A stretch of 64,000 nt of DNA. Origin: Ga0074139 sp964515195 (GTDB lineage: Bacteria > Bdellovibrionota > Bdellovibrionia > Bdellovibrionales > Bdellovibrionaceae). Positions 42,911 through 51,795 of this stretch are shown here, piece after piece. A model generated the notes under the pieces. The model had not been told where the DNA came from, made no database searches, and saw nothing but the letters and a program-made list of their open reading frames with translations. Location: NCBI GenBank assembly GCA_964515195.1, contig CAZETK010000002.1:1-64000 (forward strand), written 5' to 3'. Position 1 is the first letter of the stretch. Each line of letters opens with the position of its first letter. The translations under genes and the position numbers were made by a program.

Positions 42911-44536
42911 CTATTTTGATCTTAAAGCTCGATGGGCAAGGGGCCAACGACGGCCTCGTCCAAATGCATGGCTACTGGTTTTTAATATGGGGGCCGCCTG
43001 CCAACGCTTAAATTCCGTATTCACTATTCTTTGAACCAGCCATTTCTCGATATCGTTTTTTGGCCTTCGCCCCTTTTGCACGATATTCACTACTGCTTGA
43101 TCCAAAACTTCGTACGGTGGCAGACTGTCTTGGTCTTTTTGATTAGGCCTGAGCTCGGCAGATGGCGGACGTGTTATAATCGATTTAGGAATGAGCTCAT
43201 TTCCCGTATTGTAGTATTCAGCTAGTTGATAAACTTGTTTTTTGATCAAATCCCCAAGAGGCGCAAGTCCCCCACACATATCACCATACAAAGTACAGTA
43301 ACCTGTTGCATATTCAGATTTGTTTCCCGTGGTTAAAAGTAAGCTATTCGTTATGTTTGAGTAGGCCATTAAAAACAAGCCCCGCAAACGGGCTTGAAGA
43401 TTTTCATGAACAATTCCAAATTCCTTTACGCCTAAACTTTCACTTAAAGCTTTTTCAGCCAGACTGTAAGTGGGATTTATATCAATCTGTTTCAATTCGA
43501 TAGCCAAATTTTTTGCCAGCTCTTGAGCCAGCTTATAACTAATATCAAGGCTGTGAGGTCCCGGCATGGCAAAGGCCACTACATTGGCTGGCCCAAGAGC
43601 ATCTACCGCCAAAGCGGCGACGACGGCCGAGTCAATTCCACCGCTTAAACCGAAATGAATTTTTCTTAATCCGGTCTTATGACAATAATCACGGATACCA
43701 GTCACCAAGGCTTGTCGAAGCTCTTCCATTCCTGACACCTTGGGAGCCCTGGCCCAAGACTCATGGGTTTCAATATCAAAAACATTCAGGTCTTCAGTAA
43801 ATCTGTGGCAGGTTAGAAGTATTTTCCCTGTCTTAGCCATGACGAAGCTGCCTCCGTCATAAATAATTTCGTCTTGAGCTCCGACCATGTTTGTATAAAG
43901 CAACGGCGCATTGAAGTATTGAGCCGTCTTCTTGACTGTTTTATGCCTCAAACCTTCTTTACCTACAAACCACGGGCTGGCGCTCATATTAATGACAAGA
44001 TCAACTTGTTTTTTTGGAACGAGCGCCAAAGGGTTTGATTTGTAGGAACTTCGTCCATTTTTGTCGGGCCATGACCAAACATCTTCACAAATCGTAAGAA
44101 AAAACTTTTTTCCTTGAAAGGTGAAATAGTTGTTCTTCATTTCACCACTCTCAATAAAACGTCCCTCATCAAATACATCGCCAGTCGGAAGAATTTGCTT
44201 ATTAAATACTTTTGCTTTTCGCCCTCTCTCCAATAAAACGGCAGAATTAAAGTAGGGCCGTCCTTTTTTGTATTTATTTCGAGTCAGCGTCCCTAGCAAG
44301 ACGGCCATTCCCTTCGGAAGGCGCTTGTGGATTTCTTTCTGAGACTTTTCTAATTCATCTGCGACTTCACTTCGCTCTAGTAAGTCGAATGGGTGATAAC
44401 CCAAAAGGGCCATTTCGGGAAAAACGACAATTTGCGCTTTCTTCTGGCGAGATTTTTCTATAAATTCTAAAATTTTTTTTTGATTAGTTTGAACGTCACC
44501 GAGAGTTGAATTGATTTGGGCAATCGCTATTCTCAT
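42911..44536 (-). CDS. nadE: Glutamine-dependent NAD+ synthetase
   Basis: This 541-aa two-domain enzyme has an N-terminal nitrilase-fold glutaminase (about 1-250), with Glu in VVFPEMALLGY, Lys in FNKQILP and Cys in LTICEDVW. The C-terminal ATP-pyrophosphatase synthetase domain has FGLSGGIDSAVVAALAVDAL and TTGNKSEYATGYCTLYGD. It amidates nicotinate adenine dinucleotide. A NadD enzyme is encoded about 6 kb away as part of a fusion. Confidence 0.95.
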   Translation of the reverse strand: MRIAIAQINSTLGDVQTNQKKILEFIEKSRQKKAQIVVFPEMALLGYHPFDLLERSEVADELEKSQKEIHKRLPKGMAVLLGTLTRNKYKKGRPYFNSAVLLERGRKAKVFNKQILPTGDVFDEGRFIESGEMKNNYFTFQGKKFFLTICEDVWSWPDKNGRSSYKSNPLALVPKKQVDLVINMSASPWFVGKEGLRHKTVKKTAQYFNAPLLYTNMVGAQDEIIYDGGSFVMAKTGKILLTCHRFTEDLNVFDIETHESWARAPKVSGMEELRQALVTGIRDYCHKTGLRKIHFGLSGGIDSAVVAALAVDALGPANVVAFAMPGPHSLDISYKLAQELAKNLAIELKQIDINPTYSLAEKALSESLGVKEFGIVHENLQARLRGLFLMAYSNITNSLLLTTGNKSEYATGYCTLYGDMCGGLAPLGDLIKKQVYQLAEYYNTGNELIPKSIITRPPSAELRPNQKDQDSLPPYEVLDQAVVNIVQKGRRPKNDIEKWLVQRIVNTEFKRWQAAPILKTSSHAFGRGRRWPLAHRALRSK

Positions 44537-44545
44537 GCTTACTTC

Positions 44546-44947
44546 TTATGCTTGCTTATCAGCGGTGAAACCGATCTCTTTTCGACATGTAAAGCCCTCT
44601 TGATAACCATGCGTAAATTTTATTTCTTTTTCGGGGAATTTCCAACAAAAGTATCCGGCCCCATTATCAAAATCAACAAGCCAGTAACCTTTAGGGTGGC
44701 CCCCAAGCCTCTGAACCTTGCTTTGCCAACCATCAATAATCCGCTGGACTTCATTTTCCATATCGTCCAGCCGACTCTGTGGAATATTCTTAAGGGCCTC
44801 CATTTGTCCCATTAAGTTTTTAACCTGGGCATGGACTTTCTCGGTCAATTTATAAATTAGAGGAAGCACTTGTTGAGCTTCCTCATGAGAGAACTTTCGC
44901 GTCGTTCCGATTTCCACGATTCTTTCCACAAGCTGGTTGTGTGCCAC
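44546..44947 (-). CDS. DUF2203-like protein
   Basis: This 133-aa helical protein has a C-terminal WLVDFDNGAGYFCWKFPEKE and HGYQEGFTCRKEIG, which fit the DUF2203 pattern (VDF, CW, H, GF.R). The function of that family is unknown. The first 80 residues form long helices, perhaps a coiled coil. The start is GTG at 44947 without a clear ribosome site, and an internal start is possible. nadE follows after 9 nt. Confidence 0.65.
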   Translation of the reverse strand: MAHNQLVERIVEIGTTRKFSHEEAQQVLPLIYKLTEKVHAQVKNLMGQMEALKNIPQSRLDDMENEVQRIIDGWQSKVQRLGGHPKGYWLVDFDNGAGYFCWKFPEKEIKFTHGYQEGFTCRKEIGFTADKQA

Positions 44948-45034
44948 CTACATTAAAGTTTCAAGAAAAATAACAGAAGACATGAAAATTAAGAAAGTCT
45001 TGGAAAAATTTTTGGACGCAGCGAATCCGATCAC

Positions 45035-45943
45035 TCACTCCCAATTTTTGGAAATCTGAAGCGCTTGACCCCCTAGCAGAATGAACAAAAATGCAATAAT
45101 AAAAACTATAATCAAAATTCGAAGATAAAATCCGAATCCACCTCCAATATCATCATTTAATTCGGGCGCTTTTGCGGGAGGAGGTTTGACAACAATTTTC
45201 TTTTTGGCGGAACCTGTAAAGCTTTCATCGCCTGACACCGGGCGAGTTGAAACCTTTTGCTTCTCTCGTTCCAGTTTTTTGCGTTCAAATTCCATCAAGC
45301 CATCGATAGCTATCTTACGAGTACGTTGTCGCCGATTGCCGCCATAGGCATTGCTAGAACTCATGTTCATATACCCATTACCAGCATTGAATTCATCAAC
45401 AGGTATATTGGTCACATTGCTGGCCACTTCCGGTTGTGCATTGCCTTTTGATCTCATTGCGTTTCGAAGTAATGTCGATTTCCGATTTCGAGGCGGGGCC
45501 CCTGAAACAGCGCTCGATCTTGCTTCACTCCCACTCTCACTGCCGCTTCTGTCAGCATTTCCGGTATTGTTTTCACGATTGTCATCCTCTCCCTTGCCTT
45601 TGGCGGGTGGAATCGGGTTGCCTTGATCATCAAGTAGCACAAGGGTCGGAAAAACCTCGCCGCATATCGTTTGCTCTTCTTCACTGTGAAGAAGGGGCAA
45701 TTCACCAGTCTCAAGTAAGCACTGAACATAAACACGATTAAACCGATCCACAAACTCACTGAGGGGTTTAAAAACCGTTGTAACCAGTGAGTACATCAGA
45801 ATCACCACGACACAAACAATGAGCAAATATTCAATAACAGCCTGTCCCTTTGAATCCCGGGGGAAACTAGACCAATAGGCCCTTCCAAATCCCTGATTCT
45901 TTTGAGATTTTATTAAGGGACGGTGAAAACATTTCATTCCCAT
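45035..45943 (-). CDS. Flp/TadE-type prepilin-like protein with long variable region
   Basis: This 302-aa protein has a 33-residue basic leader and then the prepilin-peptidase pattern of Flp pilins: Gly33, QAVIEY and a hydrophobic helix (LLIVCVVVILMYSLV). Glu and Tyr fall at mature positions 5 and 6. After about 60 residues with two Cys, a low-complexity Asn/Ser/Gly/Glu-rich region runs over roughly 110-275. A second membrane helix (about 275-297, LRILIIVFIIAFLFILLGG) ends the protein. Normal Flp pilins are only about 60 aa. It may be a minor pilin or an anchored pseudopilin. It is divergent from the TPR gene. Confidence 0.7.
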   Translation of the reverse strand: MGMKCFHRPLIKSQKNQGFGRAYWSSFPRDSKGQAVIEYLLIVCVVVILMYSLVTTVFKPLSEFVDRFNRVYVQCLLETGELPLLHSEEEQTICGEVFPTLVLLDDQGNPIPPAKGKGEDDNRENNTGNADRSGSESGSEARSSAVSGAPPRNRKSTLLRNAMRSKGNAQPEVASNVTNIPVDEFNAGNGYMNMSSSNAYGGNRRQRTRKIAIDGLMEFERKKLEREKQKVSTRPVSGDESFTGSAKKKIVVKPPPAKAPELNDDIGGGFGFYLRILIIVFIIAFLFILLGGQALQISKNWE

Positions 45944-45958
45944 CCTATCGGAAATTAT

Positions 45959-46999
45959 ATGGCTAAAAATAAGATATTACCGCTCGTTGTCTCATTCTGG
46001 ATCATGATAGCTGTCAGTTGGGGACAGAGCCGTGGCCGAAACCCAGCCTCTGAGCTTTTAAGCCAAGCCCAAAAAGTCCAGAAGGAAAGCGGAGATAAGG
46101 CCGCCTTAGACCTGCTTTGGAAAAATTCTGAAAAACTGCAACGTCCAGAATATCTTTTTATGGCGCTAATTCTCACGAAGCAGCGCAACTTCAAGGATGT
46201 TTTAAAGGTGAGCGAATTGGCTCTAGCTAAAAACTCTCAAGACGTCGAATTCCTAACTTTTCAAGGGAAGGCCTACTTAGAAACTCAAAAAGATAATAAG
46301 AAACTCGAAAAGGCCCAGGAGTCCCTGCGAGCAGCCATTGAAATCAACCCGAAATTTGAGCCCGCTTATTTGATCTTAGACGACTATTATGAGCGCCAGG
46401 ACAAATTGTATTTAGCCCAAAAAAAGCCTCAGCGTTTTCTCCAAACCCGTCGACTTTTATATGAAGATCTGATTGAGCATCTAGGTACAAAACATCTGTA
46501 CCTGGCTAAACTCTGCGAAATTAATACCCTCGATGGTGTCAACGGCCAGGCGACGACTTACTGCAAGCGAGCCCTAGAGCTTAAGAAAGACGATATTCCA
46601 AGTCAGTTGCATCTGGCACAGGTATATATCCAAACTGGAGAAAAAGAAGAGGCCTTGAAAATTTTAACTCTGGTGACCAGTGGAAAAAGTCCATCTGCCC
46701 AGGCCTATGAGGCGCATGGTCAATTCTTGGAGGCTGAAAAGAATTTCTCGGACGCATATATTCAGTACAAAGCCTGCATCAGCCGCTTTCAAAATGCAGA
46801 TGACTGTCGGCGTGGCCTAGCGACTTCCGCGGTGTCGCTTAAAAAATGGGATGAAGCCTATGCGTCTTTTCAGACTCTTTGCCGCAAGAGCCGAAAGTGG
46901 TCGACATCTGTTCGTAAAGCCTCGATGACAGCTCGCGATCTGGGCGCCCGCGATTGGGAACAAAAGTTTCTCGAACTTTCCCTAAACTGCAATATCTAA
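45959..46999 (+). CDS. Exported TPR-repeat protein
   Basis: This 346-aa protein starts with a signal-like hydrophobic helix (about 6-22, LPLVVSFWIMIAVSWG). About seven helical TPR-type repeats follow. I start at ATG 45959, because the longer frame would overlap the divergent pilin-like gene. It is a likely periplasmic scaffold. Its head-to-head arrangement with the prepilin-like gene hints at a shared promoter region and pathway. Confidence 0.68.
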   Translation: MAKNKILPLVVSFWIMIAVSWGQSRGRNPASELLSQAQKVQKESGDKAALDLLWKNSEKLQRPEYLFMALILTKQRNFKDVLKVSELALAKNSQDVEFLTFQGKAYLETQKDNKKLEKAQESLRAAIEINPKFEPAYLILDDYYERQDKLYLAQKKPQRFLQTRRLLYEDLIEHLGTKHLYLAKLCEINTLDGVNGQATTYCKRALELKKDDIPSQLHLAQVYIQTGEKEEALKILTLVTSGKSPSAQAYEAHGQFLEAEKNFSDAYIQYKACISRFQNADDCRRGLATSAVSLKKWDEAYASFQTLCRKSRKWSTSVRKASMTARDLGARDWEQKFLELSLNCNI

Positions 47000-47001
47000 A
47001 A

Positions 47002-47475
47002 TTATTTAAAACCCAAAAAATCTTTAAGCGCTGAGCTTTGGGAACTGATCACAGTATGCTTAAAGTTACCGATAATCGGCTCAATCTTGAGACCTTTATT
47101 AAAAGTTACAAGTGCATAATTCTTCTTTGGGTTAGACTTAAAGCTTCTGATTTCAAAAACTTTCGCGCCAAGATCTTCCAGACTTTGAGATATTTTTAAA
47201 ATCTCTCCGAAGCTTTCATTTTCAATCACCATAAGTTCATCTAAAAGAGTCGCATCGCTCAGACTAAGATACGCCTTTATCAAAGTATCACTTAACTGAA
47301 ACGAACGCCCCTTTATGTGAGCTGGAATAGATTTTTCAGCATTTATTTTGAAGATCAGCCTAACACCTTGAGCATGGGGTGAAAACTCCAAGGGCGAATG
47401 CCCCAGTTCTGTTAACTCATGCAGGTTTCTGTAAGCCTCAACGATGCTTTCAGTCTCAATAATAAGTAGCTGCAT
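47002..47475 (-). CDS. Hypothetical protein coupled to rimO
   Basis: This 157-aa soluble protein has no recognised domain. It shows two alpha/beta halves, each beginning with a hydrophobic strand (QLLIIETESI and ELMVIENESF) followed by a helix with aligned spacing, so it may be an internal duplication. Its ATG overlaps the rimO stop by one base, so translation is coupled to that enzyme. Confidence 0.65.
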   Translation of the reverse strand: MQLLIIETESIVEAYRNLHELTELGHSPLEFSPHAQGVRLIFKINAEKSIPAHIKGRSFQLSDTLIKAYLSLSDATLLDELMVIENESFGEILKISQSLEDLGAKVFEIRSFKSNPKKNYALVTFNKGLKIEPIIGNFKHTVISSQSSALKDFLGFK

Positions 47476-48857
47476 TAAGGCTCCGTAACAATCTCGCCAA
47501 TCAGGTCATATTCCATACTGTCAGTGATTTTCACTTTCACAATCTGTCCTACTTCGGCTTGACCGTCATTGATTAGCACAACGCCATCAATATCCGGGGC
47601 TTGTTGCATACTCCGGCCCTGGAGCAGCAACTCGGTCTCTTCACTGTAGCCTTCGACAATTACGTCTAGGGTTTGTCCAATCATGCGCCTATGCATCTCG
47701 CGAGAAATGTTTTGTTGAACTTCCATAACAGCCTCATAGCGCATCTGCTTTGTGGCTTCGTCAATTTGGTTAGGCATTTTTCCGGCTGGCGTGTTCTCTT
47801 CAGGAGAATATTTGAAACAGCCGACACGATCAAATTGCTGATCAACCATAAAATCCAGGACTTCTTCAAACTGCTCTTGAGTTTCACCTGGAAATCCCAC
47901 GATAAACTGTGTGCGAATGACAGCGTCCGGAATTTCTCGACGGATCAAGCTTAAGGCGGCTTCAATTTCTTTTCGAGTCATCCTGCGGTTCATGTTTTTT
48001 AAAACGTCGTCATTAATGTGCTGAAGAGGCATGTCAAAATAGCGACAGAACTTTTTATTGTTCTTAATTAAATCAATTAGTTCTTCGGTAATCCCGTCCG
48101 GATAAAGATAAAGTAAGCGAATCCACTCAATGCCTTCAACATTTGCAAGCTCTCGCAGCAGCGCCACCGGTGATTCGGGGGCCTCGGCATTTTGTCGACG
48201 CAAATCCCAACCGTAATCTGTGAAGTCATGACTAATTATAATGAGCTCCTTGACGCCGCCAGCTGCCAAAAGCGTGGCTTCATTCACTATGTTAGGAAGC
48301 GTACGAGACTGAAGGTTTCCTCTAATCGCGGGAATGGCGCAAAACGCACATCGCTTCAAGCAGCCTTCTGAAATTTTCAAATAAGCCCGGTGACGTGGCT
48401 GCGTGTTCACACGAGGAGTTTGATTTTCTTGCAAGTACGTGGGTAGGTTAAAGTATGTCTTACGGCTGTCTCCCGTGTATGACTTATGAAGAATTTTATC
48501 TATGTTCTGAAACTCACCTGAGCCTACAAATAGATCGGCTTCTGGCAAACCTTCAACAAGCTCTTCTTTGTATCGTTGCGTAAGGCACCCCGCTACCACA
48601 AGTTTCTTGAGTTTGCCGTCCTTTTTCAGGCCCGCCATTTTCAGAATAGTTTGGATGGACTCGGTTTTAGAGTCTTCAATGAACCCACACGTGTTCACAA
48701 TAACGGTATCGGCGTCCGCCTCATCAGATGTAACAGTGTATCCGTCCTTCATGAGGGTTCCCACCATGATTTCTGTATCAACTAAGTTCTTTGGACATCC
48801 CAAGCTGATAAAGTGGACTTTTTTGGAGCTATCTTTTTTTACGTCATTTGAGTTCAT
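47475..48857 (-). CDS. rimO: Ribosomal protein S12 methylthiotransferase RimO
   Basis: This 460-aa radical-SAM enzyme methylthiolates Asp88 of S12. It has an N-terminal MTTase domain with three Cys (SLGCPKNLVDTE, VNTCGF, VAGC) that hold one cluster. The radical-SAM CxxxCxxC lies in SEGCLKRCAFC, and a C-terminal TRAM domain follows. The N-terminal KNLVDTE and the IRGN-type motif separate RimO from MiaB. It overlaps lolA by four bases (ATGA). Confidence 0.94.
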   Translation of the reverse strand: MNSNDVKKDSSKKVHFISLGCPKNLVDTEIMVGTLMKDGYTVTSDEADADTVIVNTCGFIEDSKTESIQTILKMAGLKKDGKLKKLVVAGCLTQRYKEELVEGLPEADLFVGSGEFQNIDKILHKSYTGDSRKTYFNLPTYLQENQTPRVNTQPRHRAYLKISEGCLKRCAFCAIPAIRGNLQSRTLPNIVNEATLLAAGGVKELIIISHDFTDYGWDLRRQNAEAPESPVALLRELANVEGIEWIRLLYLYPDGITEELIDLIKNNKKFCRYFDMPLQHINDDVLKNMNRRMTRKEIEAALSLIRREIPDAVIRTQFIVGFPGETQEQFEEVLDFMVDQQFDRVGCFKYSPEENTPAGKMPNQIDEATKQMRYEAVMEVQQNISREMHRRMIGQTLDVIVEGYSEETELLLQGRSMQQAPDIDGVVLINDGQAEVGQIVKVKITDSMEYDLIGEIVTEP

Positions 48858-49492
48858 ATTTCTGTCACCTGCGCGTCTGATGGAGGACTGTACTGAAAGA
48901 GCTTGTCATTCTTCGCTTTTGATCTTTCAATTTTATTAACTACCACTTCTATTCGATTTTGGATTTCGTCCACATATGAAATTTCTCGTATCTTATTGTT
49001 CGCTCCGATACGCACTTCAAGTTCGCTAAACATGGAATTGTTTTTTACGGGCGCCAGAGTGTAGACCCAGTCGGACTTGGATTTGCTTTTTTTCTTAACT
49101 TTGAAGTGGGAATCAAATTTATCGGTAAAAAGGCTTTTTAGCAGCAATTGCCCTTCTGATTTTTTATTAAATTTCATCTTTGTTACTTGAGGGGGTATCT
49201 TGAAGCCCTCTGGTGGATCTTGAATTGTCCACACGACTTCACCATCAAAGATAATTCTCGATTTTTCTTTTCCATCCGTGTCCCAACGGAACTTTTCTTG
49301 AGAGATATAGATCGTCCCGGGGGCGTTGGTTTCAGTTCCCATTAATTCAGATTTTGTTTTTTTATCGACTTTAAGGGTTATTAATGGGGCCTTCCGAAAT
49401 CCCTGAAAAACAGATTTGATGTCAGGCCCCGTCTTTTGGGCTAAAAGATCAAGGCTTAGCAAAAAGGAGATAATAAATATTTGAAATTTCAT
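48854..49492 (-). CDS. lolA: LolA-family outer-membrane lipoprotein carrier
   Basis: This 212-aa protein has a signal peptide (about 1-18, SFLLSLDLLAQ). The mature part has the LolA-type beta-cup pattern: GTIYISQEKFRWD, then IFDGEVVWTIQDPPE and a C-terminal SELEVRIGANNKIREISY. LolA shuttles lipoproteins through the periplasm to the outer membrane, which fits the many lipoproteins here. ATG 49492 is chosen since it opens the signal peptide; an earlier start adds 23 residues. Confidence 0.85.
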   Translation of the reverse strand: MKFQIFIISFLLSLDLLAQKTGPDIKSVFQGFRKAPLITLKVDKKTKSELMGTETNAPGTIYISQEKFRWDTDGKEKSRIIFDGEVVWTIQDPPEGFKIPPQVTKMKFNKKSEGQLLLKSLFTDKFDSHFKVKKKSKSKSDWVYTLAPVKNNSMFSELEVRIGANNKIREISYVDEIQNRIEVVVNKIERSKAKNDKLFQYSPPSDAQVTEI

Positions 49493-49506
49493 GTGATTAG
49501 TTTCTA

Positions 49507-50169
49507 TCACGGCCTTTGACTGGTCGCAACAGAGGAGAGTGGTCTGACAGCTAATGACCATACTTGAAAATTCTTCGGTCTGCCCAGCGCCTTATAAGCC
49601 GCTTTTGCGGTGCTTCCAGTTGTGACTACGTCATCGACAAAAACGATTTTCATTTTTGGATCATATGAAAAATCTACAAGCTTTCCCATGACTCGGGTCT
49701 GACGGTCCTGTGCGGTTAAATTTTTCTGCTGGATTCGGGACGGCCCCCTTAGTTCCAACGCCTCGATATGGGAGAGGGTTAACACTTCTGCTAGGCCTTC
49801 AGCCCATCGAAATGCATGCTTGTGGCCTGAGTGACTGCGATGACTGATAAGGATAGTGGGCTCTTGGCAGACTTCAGGCGATAGCTGCGCACAGAAAAGT
49901 TTGGCGTAATAGGACCATGCGCTCTGAGGTGCGGTTTTAAGTTCGCGAATTAACCATGAAAGCGTGTCGCTCTTTCCTGGTGGCCAGGAAAATAGAGGAA
50001 TAACAGAATGGTCAGCAAGAAATAACTCTCCCTTCCGGATCCACGAGGACTGGGCCAGATCCATACAGGGTAAGCACAAAAGTCCTTTGGTTATTTGGAA
50101 TGAACCACAGTTTGGACAGCTTCTAAAGCGAACTTCGTTAAGTGAATGGGAGGATCGGATCGCATGCAT
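49507..50169 (-). CDS. comF: ComF-family phosphoribosyltransferase-like protein
   Basis: This roughly 220-aa protein has a zinc-finger-like N-terminus (CPNCGS ... CLPC) and a type I phosphoribosyltransferase fold. Its PRPP motif is KIVFVDDVVTTGSTAKAAY. ComF/GntX proteins take part in DNA uptake in competent bacteria. ATG 50169 is preferred over the upstream TTG at 50187. It ends 14 nt before the lolA start. Confidence 0.88.
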   Translation of the reverse strand: MHAIRSSHSLNEVRFRSCPNCGSFQITKGLLCLPCMDLAQSSWIRKGELFLADHSVIPLFSWPPGKSDTLSWLIRELKTAPQSAWSYYAKLFCAQLSPEVCQEPTILISHRSHSGHKHAFRWAEGLAEVLTLSHIEALELRGPSRIQQKNLTAQDRQTRVMGKLVDFSYDPKMKIVFVDDVVTTGSTAKAAYKALGRPKNFQVWSLAVRPLSSVATSQRP

Positions 50170-50304
50170 AATGGCGTATAGCTGCAATTTCGTTCTTACA
50201 ACAGGGCGAACCTGATCAGAGTTCTTTAAAGCGCCACTTCGTATTTCGTCTTTTCCGGAACCTTGTAATTGGAAGTCGGTTACTCAATGGCATATCAAAA
50301 TTAA

Positions 50305-50769
50305 CTACTGATTATGGTAGGGCTTGTTTTTTATTATCGTATAACCGCGGTAAATTTGCTCGAGAGTAACTAACAAAGCAATATGGTGGTTGAAAACCAA
50401 ATCGGACAACCGCCAAATCTCCTGCGCCCGTTTTTTGATAGAATCATCAAGGCCGAAGGCGCCCCCTATAACAAAAGTGATGTTTCTGGTTCCTGTAGTT
50501 TGAAGTCTTTCAATTTTCTTGGCCACCTGAAGTGAGTCCTGGACCAGCCCTTTTTCGTCTAAGAGAATGATATAATCATCCGGCCTTAAATGCTTCAGAA
50601 TCAGCTCGGATTCGACCTTTCGCTTTTCTTGCGCATTATCACGGGAGTATTTTAATGATTTCAGGTGAATCAATTCAAACTTTTGGAAGTGGTTGATTTT
50701 TTCGACGTACTCGCTTGTCGCCTGATCCAGCCATTTTGGTTTGGATGATTGAATGGTAATGAGCTTCAT
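50305..50769 (-). CDS. rlmH: 23S rRNA pseudouridine-1915 N3-methyltransferase RlmH
   Basis: This 154-aa SPOUT methyltransferase methylates pseudouridine 1915 in helix 69. It has IILLDEKGLVQDS, the knot loop NITFVIGGAFGLDDSIKKRA and the C-terminal HHIALLVTLEQIYRGYTIIKNKPYH, all family-diagnostic. Its start adjoins the stop of the NadD-RsfS gene. Nearby rluD may make its pseudouridine substrate. Confidence 0.97.
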   Translation of the reverse strand: MKLITIQSSKPKWLDQATSEYVEKINHFQKFELIHLKSLKYSRDNAQEKRKVESELILKHLRPDDYIILLDEKGLVQDSLQVAKKIERLQTTGTRNITFVIGGAFGLDDSIKKRAQEIWRLSDLVFNHHIALLVTLEQIYRGYTIIKNKPYHNQ

Positions 50770-51795
50770 TTACTCTCGGTGCTCAGTGAAAGGATCTTTG
50801 AGTCCCATATCCTTTCCTTCTTTCCACAGCTTTTCTATCGAGTATTCTTGCCGAACGTAATCATAGAATACGTGAACAATAAGAGAGCCATAATCCACCA
50901 CAACCCATCGCCCCTCTTCTAGGCCTTCTATGCTTTGAGGATTAATTCTGTATTCATCCTTGATGGCTTGAACCAAATTTTCAGCTAATGCGCTTGTGTG
51001 TCGAGTGCTGGTACCAGAAGTGACCAAAGCAAATTCGCTTAATCCGGACATTCCACGCAGGTCAAAACCTTTCACTTGGATGGCTTTTCTGGAAAACAAT
51101 TGGTGGGCGCAGAACTCAGTGAACTTTTCGTAATCCTGAATCTTATCTTTTAATGTAGCGTAAATTTTGTTCTCGCGAATGTACGTTTCAACGGCCAAAG
51201 GCAAAAACTTTTCGACTGAACGGCCACTTCGTATTCGTTTACGCAACTCGCTGGCAGAAACATCCACATCTTGCAAGCGAATAAACTGGATATTTCGACC
51301 GGTGGTAAGCTCAATGAAGTTAAAGTCATACTCGAGTATGAATTCTTGAAGATAGGCTGGCAACTTTTCCTTCGAGCTTGGTATATCGAATCCGGGACGA
51401 GTGGCGATAATCAGATTGGTCTCTTTTAAAATCTGTTTATAATCTTTCCAGCTATCAAAAGTCTCAAGATGATCAGCGCCCATTATGAGGTGCATATCAT
51501 CCGGTTTGTATTTCTTGGAGTAGCTTTTAAGTGTGTCAATTGTATAGCTAGTACCGCCCCTTTTAATCTCCTGCTCATCAATTTCAAAAGCCGAACCATA
51601 GCTTTGTAGCGCTAAGCGCACCATTTGCAGGCGCTGCTCGGGCGAGGGGCCCTCGATTGGAGTTTTCAGGGGACTTTGGAATGAAGGTACAACGAAGACC
51701 TTGTCGAGGCCGGTTTTCTTCTGAACGGTTGTAAGGCACGTGATATGGCCCAGATGAGGTGGATTGAAGCTTCCGCCGAAAATTCCAATCTTCAT
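50770..51795 (-). CDS. NadD-RsfS fusion: nicotinate mononucleotide adenylyltransferase plus ribosomal silencing factor
   Basis: This is a 341-aa two-domain protein. Residues 1 to about 212 are NadD: GGSFNPPHLGH (7-17) binds ATP, with MGADHLETFDSWKDY and VDVSASELRKRIRSG (the ISSTxxR equivalent). Residues about 215-330 are RsfS/Iojap: FDLRGMSGLSEFALVTSGTS, RHTSALAENL and GRWVVVDYGSLIVHVF. The separate genes are often neighbours; here they share one frame with no stop or start between them. NadD makes the NAD precursor; RsfS binds L14 and blocks subunit joining in starvation. It overlaps obgE by four bases. Confidence 0.93.
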   Translation of the reverse strand: MKIGIFGGSFNPPHLGHITCLTTVQKKTGLDKVFVVPSFQSPLKTPIEGPSPEQRLQMVRLALQSYGSAFEIDEQEIKRGGTSYTIDTLKSYSKKYKPDDMHLIMGADHLETFDSWKDYKQILKETNLIIATRPGFDIPSSKEKLPAYLQEFILEYDFNFIELTTGRNIQFIRLQDVDVSASELRKRIRSGRSVEKFLPLAVETYIRENKIYATLKDKIQDYEKFTEFCAHQLFSRKAIQVKGFDLRGMSGLSEFALVTSGTSTRHTSALAENLVQAIKDEYRINPQSIEGLEEGRWVVVDYGSLIVHVFYDYVRQEYSIEKLWKEGKDMGLKDPFTEHRE

